Assembly (NCBI RefSeq): GCF_050624435.1
Contig: NC_134546.1
Coordinates: 12,547,001-12,611,000, forward strand
Reading direction: 5' to 3'
Length of the DNA stretch: 64,000 nucleotides
From: Tenrec ecaudatus
Taxonomy: Eukaryota; Chordata; Mammalia; Afrosoricida; Tenrecidae
Shown: positions 54,916 to 64,000 of the stretch, piece after piece
How the letters are laid out: each line of letters begins with the position of its first letter
Numbering within the stretch: position 1 is the first letter of the stretch
Notes under the pieces: generated by a model
Told to the model about the DNA's origin: nothing
Databases searched by the model: none
Seen by the model: the letters and a program-made list of their open reading frames with translations, nothing else
Translations under genes and position numbers: made by a program

Positions 54916-55444
54916 TCCAGCAAGCTGTTCGTGACTGACCTAAGAACACTAGAACGTACAATTACAATTTAGAATTGTTCCACCCTCTGATATGATAGCC
55001 ACTCAACACACATGCCTATCTAAATTTAAATGAAATACAATTTAAAATTCAGTTGAAATGTATTGGGCATCACAGATAAAGAGCATTTCCCTGGGCATGG
55101 AAAATGCTTTTGGAGAACTCTCATCTAGAAGCCTTCTTGGCTCCTTTGGAATAAGAATTGTTTGAGAATTCCTTTCTTTGTTTATTTCTTTTCCTAGCTA
55201 GAATTTTTATGATTAGACCTGTGCAGCGTGAGAGATTAAGGGCTATATTTTTACACAGGAAAATATCAAATAACCTTTCCTTTTGTGTGTGTATAAAACA
55301 CGATAGTCCATTGTGGCTCGATGTTTGAGATGGTAGAAAGTAATTGATGATGGCCTCTATTGGTGGTGAGAATTGGAATCAGTAAATCGTATGATCTGTG
55401 GTCCCTGATACACGAAAACAGGACACAATGAACTTTTCCTCCAA
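54916..55444. other. Unique non-coding stretch
   Basis: Nothing recognised. Confidence 0.45.
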
Positions 55445-55628
55445 ACGGGCTCGTTATTAAATATTTCAAGCTTTGCGGGCTGAGACCTTTCTGGTCCGAC
55501 TCCTCAGCTCTGCCTTTGGCAGAAAAGCAGGCTTTACAACAGGTGGACAAATAGGTATTGCAGGGTTCCAACAAAATTTTATTTATAGCAATGGGTAGGG
55601 AACCACATTTGGACATTCGTTTGCTCCT
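55445..55628 (+). mobile_element. hAT-Charlie-type fragment
   Basis: 'taaatatttcaagctttgcg', 'ggctgagacctttctggtcc', 'actcctcagctctgccttt' and 'ttccaacaaaattttattta' follow a common Charlie-type MITE (..gctttgcaggcc.. ..caataaaactttattta..). Confidence 0.65.
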
Positions 55629-56091
55629 ACTTGCCCTCGAACGTGTTTAATGGGAGCCACATGCCCCAGACACCCATGGACAACGCAACTAAATCACTGC
55701 CAAGACTAACCACTGCTAGCTCGTTAATTTGCACTGCACTGATGTGAGCCCACCCATTTTAAATTTGTGCCCATTGATCTACCCAGATAACCACGCACCG
55801 TTAGCTGGCCTACAATATCTGACTTTGACACTGGGAAATGCCTGCCCTTGTGCATCCACCGTACAATACCAACTGTACAATAGTAAGCATCAGAAATAGA
55901 AATATGGAGTCTTGGAGAATGCTCGTTTGGGTCCATCACGGTCTACATTACCTATTAATACCACTTCAAGATGTTTTCTAAACCACTGGGCTACTGCCTG
56001 TAACTACTGCCTGTGGTTTTTCATCATACTCCATGCAGTTCAGTCAGTATTTCAGGGTTTTAAGAGTTGTTCCAGAAGCCCCAATTTGCCA
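55629..56091. other. Unique non-coding stretch
   Basis: Nothing recognised. Confidence 0.45.
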
Positions 56092-56300
56092 ACAACAGCC
56101 AAACTCACTGCCACTGAGTGGATTCTAACTCAGCAGCCTTATAAGACAGAGTAGAATTTCTCTAGTGGGTTTCGGACACTGCCGGTCTTAATGGGAGCAC
56201 AAAGTCTCTTCTTTTGTCCTCAGGGCAGCTGGGGATTTCAAACTGCTTTCCTTGTGATTCGCGGTCTGACATATAGCCCACTATGCCACCAGGGCTCCTA
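56092..56300 (-). mobile_element. AfroSINE-type SINE, antisense
   Basis: 'cagccaaactcactgccact', 'gagtggattctaactcagc', 'agacagagtagaatttctc', 'ggatttcaaactgctttcc' and the head end 'tgccaccagggctcct'. Full length. Confidence 0.9.
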
Positions 56301-56635
56301 GGCCCAACCCAGAGCCTGCTTTGTCAGCCCTTACTGATTCCCTGTCTTAAGTCTCTTTTCCTGTTTAAAATACCTCGTGTATTCTGTTTCCTGTGCCGAA
56401 TCCTGACGGATACAAAAATGTTCACAATTGTCAATAAACTCTGAAAAAGATCTGAAATGAAGGTTGAATCTCTAAAGGAGCCTCCCATTACATTCTTCTG
56501 AATTCTAAGTTGGCCCTTTCCCCATCGCTGCAGAAGTGTCTTAGATAGCAGCCATCCTTGTGCCCTTTCTACAGGGAGATTAGCCTGCACGCAACCCGAT
56601 GGGTAGAGCGCCATGATTTCCTGTGGGTCCTGGAT
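56301..56635. other. Unique non-coding stretch
   Basis: Nothing recognised. Confidence 0.45.
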
Positions 56636-56900
56636 TGAGCCAAATCTGAATAATGATACTACTACTAAGGCCGCCCTTTCAAGTGGAGGAGACGTGATTC
56701 ATCTGAAGGAAGCACCCATCAATCTGCAGTAGCATGAATCTGATCTAATCTCACGACGTAATTATGTGGTGAGCTTCAGAGCCTTCACGATGTTTGCAGA
56801 ATGCGTTCAAGAGACAACCCGTCACCTAACGTTCATGTTTTCAAGCAGATTATTTCTGTACACTGGGGTCTAGCCAGCTCATATGAGTTGGTTTTTTTCT
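56636..56900. promoter_or_regulatory. Candidate conserved non-coding block
   Basis: Repeat-free with 'atctgaataatgatac', 'gtaattatgtggtgag' and 'caagcagattatttctg'-type text: homeodomain-like ATTA cores amid non-repetitive sequence. Inference only. Confidence 0.25.
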
Positions 56901-59531
56901 CTCTTTCTTTTCTTTGATCTGCTTAACATTTCCCCTAATGCCATCTTGACCCCTTATTTGAGTTGCTAAAGAGGATGGAGGTTTTCACCCTGCTCTTGCT
57001 GTAGCCCTGTCCAGAAAGGAGCCCCAGTCTGAGCGCCTGCATGACATCTGAGCGTCATTGCATCTCAGCATCGCTGGCTGAGAGTTTGTTCTTTTTCATT
57101 GTGACCCACTGGAAGGCCAACCAGAAGTTAAAAAACAAAACAAAAAACTAACAACAACACAAAACGCATGACAAAGCATAAAGCTTTATGATTAATTACC
57201 TTGAGTTCAGATATAATTTAAACATATTGACTTGTCTGAAAGAAGTGCCAGACAGCGGAGCTGGGGAGACAGGAAGTGCCTGGGTGAGATTGCTGAAACC
57301 GACTGGAAGAAAAGTCAAGGGGGTGGGGGTAAGGCCATCATCATTTAACTGATCTCCGCAGCCCCGCAGAAAATGACCACAAGTGCTGATGGTCGGTGGA
57401 ATCAAAGAGATGAATTATAGCTGAGCCATGCCTTTGAAATTAACGGTAAGTTACAGTCGATACTTCAACTTTGCACAATCCTGAAAAATGGGTTCTGAGA
57501 CAGCCCATTGCAAACGATTCCCCTCCCCTCCCCCTCCACACACATGATCAGCACAGAGATGTCCCTGGGGAATTAGATTTGCTTTGTGAACTCCCCCAGC
57601 CTCCTCCTTCTGAGTGGGTGGGGGTTTCAGCCTCTCTGGCCCACTGTGCTTCCCCCCTCCCCAGAGTGGAGACAGAATGGCAGAAACTCTGAGGAAGGGC
57701 TGCGTCTTTCTGAGCATGAATGAGACCCTCACACCAGCAAGATGGCCCTTTATTTGTCAGGATCCAAGCTGCCCATGGTGCTTTCTGAAGCTGTGCTGTG
57801 AAAGGGAATGAACCTTTTTTTTTACTCCCCAGCAAACTGGGACCAGATGCGTTTCTCGGCGCAGAAAGTTTAGAAATCTAACCAGCTGCTTTCAGTTTTT
57901 GTTAATGGATTATGGTGTCGAGGGGTCTCCACGAACTCTGATACCCGTGCGTAGGAAAACAGACTGTGAGCTTTTGGGCCAACCCACCGGGTGGGTGTTT
58001 AACACACTCGGGGTGCACGGGATTCGGGGCCCCCTTTAAGGTGAGCCTAACTGCTTCATGCCATCTGTGTGACGGCGACGTCATCTTCTGAGACCTGGTC
58101 ACAGACGCTTATTCACCCCCACAGCCAGGCTCCCTGGTCCTCCTGGAGGTTGCTGAAGGCAGGGCTGGGGTCCGAGCAATGATTCATGTCTCTGGAGTTT
58201 CTGGAGAGCTGGGATCCAGCCTGCTTCTCCTCTTCCTCACACCAGGTTCCTTGAAGCCTGCAGCTGTGCAAAAACGTCACCCATCCACTGAGAGAGCAGC
58301 CTCTGCCTCCTGGCTGGATTTTCAAATAAACCCCGTGTTCCGTCGCTGATGCTGAAACCTAAGCTCTGGGCCTGCAGGGAGAAGGCAGATTGGTAGGTGA
58401 ATTCATGCTTCCTGAGTGGAATGTAGCCACAGGGAAAGAAGGAGGTGGGCTTTCAACTCTTCTAACTCCCTAGGCAAGGCCAAGGGTAAATACAGGCATC
58501 CACCGCCTTGCTTCAAATGAAGGCAGAGATCCCAGAAAACCATATAGACGCCAAGAGGACGTCAGGAATAGATTAAGCGAGATGAGGGGAATCGTGGCCC
58601 TCTTCTTCCGTAACACTCGAGGGAAAGGTCCCAGCACCGAGGTACCTACTGTTTCTGTTGGCTTTTCTCTGCAAGCACAAGGAGCTGAAAGACCAAGGAA
58701 ACAGTCTTCATGTCACGTGAGGCGATAAGACCTAACGGATGTTCATCACACCTCCACAGGAGTGTGTGCACACACACTCTCGCATGCACACCTATCTGCA
58801 GTCCCGAGCACATTCACGTCAAAGCACAAAGTGAGTCACCCCCAAGGCAGTGGGAGCACTCCATGCAGAATGGAACCAAAGGCACACGGCCCTCTGCGTT
58901 CCCTCTAGGCTTCCTCTGTCTGGGTAAGAAATGGAAGGCTTGTCCCTGGACATGCTCCAAAGCCTTCTCTCTTTCCGGTTGGAATTTCCTAAGGTGAAAG
59001 TCTGATTTTTCAGAACCACTGTGGCTCAAATAGCAAAGTGATGAGGGAAGGCACCGTTTAGACCCAGGCTCCCTGGTGGATGTCCTAGAAGATGGCAGAT
59101 ATCTTCACAGACTTACCAAACTAGCTTTTGAAGCCCAACAGTGATCCTCCTTCTCAGGGGGAGAAAATCCTAGTCCGGGGAATGACCAGAATTCCATTTT
59201 TATGGATGGATTACTTTCATAAAACTAGATCTATTCTCAGAGTAAAATTTAATAATGAATGAATTGCCTTCTCTCTATGTGTGTTCTTTCTTTTAGGTTT
59301 CCCCCGCCCCCCCCCCCCAAAAAAAAAACCAAGTCCCAGAGAAAAGCATAGCAAAGGTTTGATGATATTGAAAACCTGGAAAAAGGCTTGCTGAAGGTTT
59401 TCTTTCCTTCTTTTACTTTTGACCAAAAGGTGGCTGGCTCTTCTGTGGGCCCAGCCTTTGTATTTTCCCTCTCACTCTCATACCCAGTGGCCTATAGACG
59501 CTAGATGCTGGGAAGGTGATTTTTTTCCCCT
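56901..59531. other. Long unique stretch, locally GC-rich
   Basis: The longest repeat-free run in the window. GC-rich around 57,500-58,700. An AATAAA sits at 58,324, but no exon, CpG island or ORF supports a gene. A C12/A10 homopolymer junction lies at 59,302-59,330. Confidence 0.45.
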
Positions 59532-59750
59532 CAGTCTGGTGGCATAAAGTTTAAGCCTGGGGCTGTGATCTCAAAGGTCAGCAGTTTAAAGTCAAGAGCA
59601 GTTCTGCAGGAGAACGGCGGACTTTCTACTTTTGTAAGCTTCTAGAATTTCAGAAGCTCACTGGGTAGTTCTACCCCCTATAGGGTTCTATAGGGTCTCC
59701 AAGAACTGTCAATGGCTTGATGGCAGTGAGTTTGGTTTGGGATTGGTTAC
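59532..59750 (+). mobile_element. AfroSINE-type SINE
   Basis: Head 'cagtctggtggcataaagtt', 'gctgtgatctcaaaggtcag', 'ggcggactttctacttttgt', 'gggtagttctacccccta' and 3' end 'caatggcttgatggcagtga', 'gtttggtttggg'. Full length. Confidence 0.88.
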
Positions 59751-60112
59751 AATGAAGCGATCCTTGACCATATCTATATAATATTTCTAGAGAAAGTGGG
59801 GCTGGCTGGTTGTAGGGTCCCCTCTGACACCCAAAGCCATTAATGTCTCTGTGTCTCTGATGGTGGAGGACCTTGGAGCCATTAGCAACCACAGTCAGAC
59901 CAGCAGGGTGTCTAAAGCTGGAGATGACCACTCCTTTCTGCCCTCCGTTCTGGAATAAACCTCACCCGTTATGGCCAGGGTATGGGCTAGTGGACCCTTG
60001 AAGAGGACTGCCAACTTAGGGGAGTACAGCATGAAGTCATTTCAATTTGAATTTCAGATAAACAACTGGTTTTTAGTATAAGTATGCTCTGTGCGATATT
60101 TTGGACATAAAC
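59751..60112. other. Unique non-coding stretch
   Basis: Nothing recognised. Confidence 0.45.
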
Positions 60113-60320
60113 CATGCCAAACCCACTGCCACTGAGTTTCTTTCAGCTCATGACAGCCCACGGGTTACAGAGTAACAGTGCATGGCATGGGACTTCTGTA
60201 AATGTAATCTTTATGGAAGTAGATCACCAGACCTTTCTTTCGCCTGCTGCTGCTGCTGCTGGGGTCAAACCATCCACTTTCTGATGAGTGCAAACCAAGT
60301 GCTAACCATTTGCATGAACC
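60113..60320 (-). mobile_element. AfroSINE-type SINE, antisense, with (CTG)5
   Basis: 'gccaaacccactgccactga', 'cagcccacgggttacagag', 'gtagatcaccagacctttct', then a (CTG)5 run at 60,246-60,261 in place of the usual body text. The antisense head ends near 'tgcatgaacc'. Confidence 0.8.
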
Positions 60321-61509
60321 TGATTTAGGGGGGAGACTAAGAATCACGCAATCCTTCTTTATCTGAAGTTCCAATTTCACTGGAAATCCTGTATCTTATC
60401 TGGCAACGCAGCTCTGGAGGGGGTTTGCTATGAGCTCACCACAGAGCAGCCTGGCTTGGGGATCTCAACATCCTGTCTGTGGGTGTGTCTCCCAAGTTGT
60501 TTCCATGACAGCATTTCCTGCTTCCTATGATTCCAGACAGATGCCTGGGAGGTTTTGCTGATTCCTTCCCTGGCCAAGGCCTCCTGACTTCCCAGTCATT
60601 GCCTAGGCCTTGATCAATGCCCAGAACAGTTAAATCAGCAACTCTTGTTCTTTCTCAGTGTGTCCTGGGATGCCATGAGAGGTACTGGGATGCCATGTGT
60701 GCTCGAAAGGAACTAAACATGCAAACGCGTTTAGGAGTACAAGGTCAGGGTAATGTACATGATCAGGTGAGGTGTGTTCAATACTGGTGAGCTCCACGGA
60801 CAACAGCAGTGGGCTTTTCAACAATATATAGATCCCTAATGCTGGCCAAAGTGTGTCTGCTTAACCAATGGATTGTCAGGTAGTGCCTCCTCTCCTGGTT
60901 CACCCCAAAGGACTTCACAAACTCTCTTCTTTGGAACACCTGAGACTTGCGAAATGATATGGTGAGGTTAAGAAGCATTGCATATTTGATCTTGCCACTA
61001 AAGTGGACCGAGGCAGAGCTGCTAACTCGAACTAAATTCCATTGTTAGACACCAGAACTTACCATCTAGATGGAAAAATGCCTAAGACTTCATTCTTACT
61101 CAGCTCACTCAAAAATATTTAGGTATTTTTCTATCCTTGGTGTTCATTCATTCATCATGAGAAATCAATATACTGAGTATAATCTTTGGATGAAAGCCAA
61201 CTTGCACAAGATTGGTAACAATTTGTGTGTGTGTGGTTTAGAAATTAATTAAATTTAACACATGATACTTAATCTTTGAGTCTGGGTTTTACTAGCTGAA
61301 TTTGGCCTTGAAATGTATTTTATTTGGCCAACTTGATGTTATCAAAAAATGTGAATTTTTCTGTCCTGAAATAGATGAATCGTTCACCAATACTCCCTAG
61401 TGTTTCATTACTTGCCTAGCTTCTGAAGGTTTTTGAGTTTTAACCCCTGCTAGGGAACGATTCATAAACTTTAAGAACACAGGTTTCAATAGATGATCAT
61501 TTTCTCATA
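60321..61509. other. Unique non-coding stretch
   Basis: Nothing coding is recognised. Confidence 0.45.
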
Positions 61510-61640
61510 TTTTCCACTGACAAACTGAGTGGTTTGGGGCAAATTACCTACCTCTCTGAACCCAAGATTCTTGATTTCTTTTTGAAATGCTGATACTGAT
61601 AGCCCTTATTTCAAAGAGCTATTCAGAGTCTCAAATGCCA
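61510..61640 (-). repeat. MIR fragment, antisense
   Basis: 'tttggggcaaattacctacc', 'tctctgaacccaagattc' and 'cttatttcaaagagctattc' follow antisense MIR text. Confidence 0.65.
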
Positions 61641-61679
61641 TGGTAGACGTTACATGATCTAGCACACACGGGTTGTTGC

Positions 61680-61923
61680 TTTTGTTTGGTGACTCTGGAA
61701 GAGAGCTCATGCAGCACAGTGACACGCTGCCAGGCCCTGGGTCGTGCTGACAATTGTTGCAGCCGCTGTGCCAATCCAGCTTGTTGAGGAACTTTCTCTT
61801 TGTTCTTGACCCTCCACTCTACCAAACACGCCCTTCTAAAGCATCTGGCCACTCCTGACACCTTGCTTAAACTACCAGAGGTGACAGTTTGCCATTGTCG
61901 TTTTTCCAAGGAGCCATCCAACT
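61680..61923 (-). mobile_element. RTE/BovB-like LINE, antisense (fragment)
   Basis: 'gttgcagccgctgtgccaat', 'ccagcttgttgaggaacttt', 'ctttgttcttgaccctcca' and 'tctaccaaacacgcccttct' follow the antisense order of the RTE LINE (gcagccactg.gccaatccatctcgttgagg..). Interrupted by an L1-type 3' end at 61,933. Confidence 0.65.
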
Positions 61924-61932
61924 CTACTTCTT

Positions 61933-62251
61933 CTTCTTTTTTTAAAAATCGTTTTATTAGGGACTCATACAACTCTTATCACAATCCGTTCATACATCAA
62001 TTGTGTCAAGCACATTTGTACATCCATTGCCCACATCATTCTCAAAACATTTGCTCTCCACTTAAGCCCCTGACATCAGGTCCTCATTTTGTCACCTCCC
62101 TCCTCGCTCCATCCTCCCTCATGAGCCCTTGATCATTTATAAATTATTATGTTGTCACATCTTGCCCTGTCTGACGTCTCACTTCACCCACTTTTCTGTT
62201 GTCCGTCCCCCAGGGAGGAGGTCACATGTAGATCCTTGTAATCGGTTCCCC
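61933..62251 (-). mobile_element. L1-type 3' end, antisense, with 9-bp TSD
   Basis: T-rich start, 'attagggactcatacaactc', 'tgctctccacttaagcccc', 'ccctgtctgacgtctcact', 'tccgtcccccagggagga' and stops at 'aatcggttccccc'. CTACTTCTT flanks it on both sides (61,924-61,932 and 62,252-62,260). Confidence 0.88.
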
Positions 62252-62260
62252 CTACTTCTT

Positions 62261-62704
62261 AGCAAACACAGTTGATCTGTGTGACCCAGTGCTTGTTCAA
62301 CTGGGGCATCAGTTCGGAGGAAAGTCCATCCTTGTCAGTCGATGCAGAAATGTCTTATTATGTTCTCCCGTGGGTTCCTTAGTCTGTTCTACGTGTTCAT
62401 AGTTTAAAATCTTTAGGATTCACCCTACACTACCATGCCCTCGTTAACATAACAAAAGAAAACCATCCCACCCACCCCTCACTCATTTTCATGGTCATGT
62501 TCCCAAGACTGAGTTGAGATGTGAAAATCTACATTCTGAAAAATGGAATATGACTGCATCATTACATCTTAACTAGACATAGGTTGTTAGTGAGCAAAAC
62601 AGTCTGCAGGACTATTGCCATAAATGTAAACGGTCAAATAACAAGATAGTCCATAAAGTGAGGAGTAGGTGTGTTTACAAATAGGATCCAGGACTTGGGT
62701 TCAT
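62261..62704. other. Unique non-coding stretch
   Basis: Nothing recognised. Confidence 0.4.
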
Positions 62705-62943
62705 TTTGCGTTGTGGTTTGGTGCCTTCAAATCTATTTCAACTCATAGCAAGACTGTGTGCAATTGGTGTTATGTTGAAGCCCATTGCTACAGCCACTGC
62801 CAATCCGTCTGTTGAAGAAGTTCCTTTATTCCTTTTTCTTCTGATGTCCCTCCACTGTATTGAGCATGAATTCCTTTTCCTGGGACTCATCTCTCTTGAT
62901 TAGATGAGACAAAGTTTCACTATCCGCACTCAAAGAAGCATTC
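62705..62943 (-). mobile_element. RTE/BovB-like LINE, antisense (left part)
   Basis: 'gtggtttggtgccttcaaat', 'gtgcaattggtgttatgttg', 'aagcccattgctacagcca', 'ctgccaatccgtctgttgaa' and 'cctgggactcatctctcttg'. It breaks at 62,944 where an LTR is inserted. Confidence 0.8.
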
Positions 62944-62948
62944 TAATT

Positions 62949-63432
62949 TGTGGCAAATTACATAATCTGCTGTCAATTTGAGAATTAAGAGTGAAGGGGT
63001 GGAGTTTAGCCTGTCAATCAGGTCACGACTTGATGACCACATTTGGAGGCGCCAAGGCAATAAATAGCTTGCTAGAGGCAGGACCCAGCATCACTCCCTG
63101 GGAGACATTGCAGCTGACAAGACACATGGAGGTATGCTAGTGCCCTGAGCTGGAGGAGCCACGTAGATTCCCCGGCCGGCGCTGAGATGCTTATATTGCC
63201 ACTGAATCCACAAGACCCACTGGGCTGTGATCTTCCTGCATTCAGTGTCATTGCATGTGTTATGTGAGTCTAAAGAGGAATTTATAAATTGGTATCAGAC
63301 ATATGGACTAATATCAGACTTAACTGGGCTGGGAGGTTTTCTCAAGATCTAATTGCTCTTGTATATAAAGTACTTTCTTATACACATATGAGTGTCTAGG
63401 AATTGTTTCTCTAATCTGTGCAGAAAAACACA
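62949..63432 (-). mobile_element. Solo LTR family A, antisense, inside an RTE LINE
   Basis: 484 bp. The plus strand reads 'tgtggcaaattacataatct' ... 'ctaatctgtgcagaaaaaca', the complement of the family A LTR. TAATT (62,944-62,948) and TGGTT (63,433-63,437) agree at 3 of 5; two G-to-A changes on the left would restore an exact 5-bp TSD. The RTE resumes seamlessly on the other side. Confidence 0.85.
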
Positions 63433-63800
63433 TGGTTGGACTTATTTCAAGACACATTTGTTTGTTCTGGGAGTCTATGGTACTTTCAATATTCTTCTCC
63501 AGCACCAAATGCATGGACATTCTTCAATGTCCATCGTTCATGTGCATATGAGGCGATGAAAAATACTATAGCTTGAGTCAGGTGCACTTTAGTGCTCAAA
63601 GTGACATCCTTGTTCTTAACACTTCAGAGGCCTTGTGCAGCACATTTACCCAATGTAATTTTCCCTTAGATTTCTTGCCTGCTGCTTCCATGAACATTGT
63701 TTGTGCATCTAAGCAGACGAAATCCTTGACAACTTCAATCTTTTCTCCATTTATCATCGCATTATCTATATATTTCAGAGACACGCGATTCAATCCATAG
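63433..63800 (-). mobile_element. RTE/BovB-like LINE, antisense (right part)
   Basis: 'ctttcaatattcttctccag', 'gcatatgaggcgatgaaaaa', 'gcttgagtcaggtgcacttt', 'cttgacaacttcaatctttt' and 'ctccatttatcatcgcatta' match the antisense RTE. A translated minus-strand frame (63,596-63,793) carries an INGEKIEVVKDFV-like stretch typical of the RTE reverse-transcriptase region, without a complete domain. Confidence 0.88.
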
Positions 63801-64000
63801 CAAAACTCACCAGCCAGCGATCCCCCTACCTCCCTTATCTAACTCCCAGTTCACCCTGGTTCCAGAGGGGCCTGGTGCCGCCCTTTGCAGGGCGTTTGCA
63901 GGGCTCTGTAGTATAAGCTGGGTCAATTCTAAGCTCTTCCCACGGACATTTTCCATTCTGCTCAATCAGTTTCCCACTTTCCCACCTTTGGAGTTTAGTT
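63801..64000. other. Unique non-coding stretch
   Basis: Nothing recognised up to the window end. Confidence 0.4.

Noticed and set aside
57450..57835. Cluster of overlapping frames in GC-rich DNA (possible exon)
   Set aside because: Frames are open on both strands because of base composition, with no conserved domain or consensus splice sites I can defend.
58318..58330. AATAAA at 58,324 as a gene 3' end
   Set aside because: No upstream exon, ORF or splice-site pattern and no GU-rich downstream signal; a hexamer is expected by chance.

Overview
The window reads as ordinary mammalian (vertebrate) nuclear DNA with no convincing protein-coding exon or RNA gene: it is an intergenic or deep-intronic stretch dense in transposable elements. 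The lineage signal comes from the repeats. About 25 copies of a tRNA-derived SINE with the Afrotheria-type (AfroSINE) body are present, together with RTE/BovB-like LINE fragments and L1-type LINEs with a very long, modular 3' UTR of the kind I know from Afrotheria. Two non-autonomous hAT elements match the SPIN family, which is known from tenrec among afrotherians but not from elephant. The best guess is therefore a tenrec (Echinops-like) genome. This rests on pattern recognition, not on a database search.

Layout. 1-13.0 kb: mostly unique sequence with scattered ancient repeats (L2/MIR-age, hAT, an ERVL/MLT-like LTR), a GGAA microsatellite, AfroSINEs, a duplicated unclassified ~130-bp element, and a homeobox-motif-rich AT block (4.8-5.35 kb) that looks like a conserved enhancer candidate. 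13-18.5 kb: SPIN copy 1 with an 8-bp target-site duplication (TSD), an ERVL-like LTR, an internally deleted Tigger1-like element and several AfroSINEs. 18.8-30 kb: young L1-type insertions, two of them twin-primed 5' inversions with recognisable TSDs (18,822-20,126 and 22,290-22,662), a ~2.3-kb antisense L1 3' UTR (26.07-28.34 kb) and a nested 3'-end insertion with a 16-bp TSD. 30-39 kb: an old antisense L1, microsatellites, a solo LTR with a 5-bp TSD and a possible ERV-class LTR on the minus strand.

39.1-41.9 kb: the most striking cassette, a near-complete 2.2-kb pogo/Tigger-like DNA transposon with terminal inverted repeats and a frameshifted transposase pseudogene, followed within 50 bp by SPIN copy 2. 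43-51 kb: two antisense L1s, one carrying a solo LTR with a perfect 5-bp TSD, then a possible LTR-internal-LTR structure. 51-61.5 kb: an RTE 5'-region fragment, MIRs, AfroSINEs and long unique stretches with two further conserved-element candidates. 61.6-63.8 kb: an antisense RTE/BovB-like LINE interrupted by an L1 3' end and by a reverse-oriented solo LTR, each with its own direct repeats.

The elements do not form a gene system. Their value is as a layered record of vertical retroposition and probable horizontal transfer (SPIN, possibly the RTE and the pogo-like element), with target-site duplications that allow relative dating.
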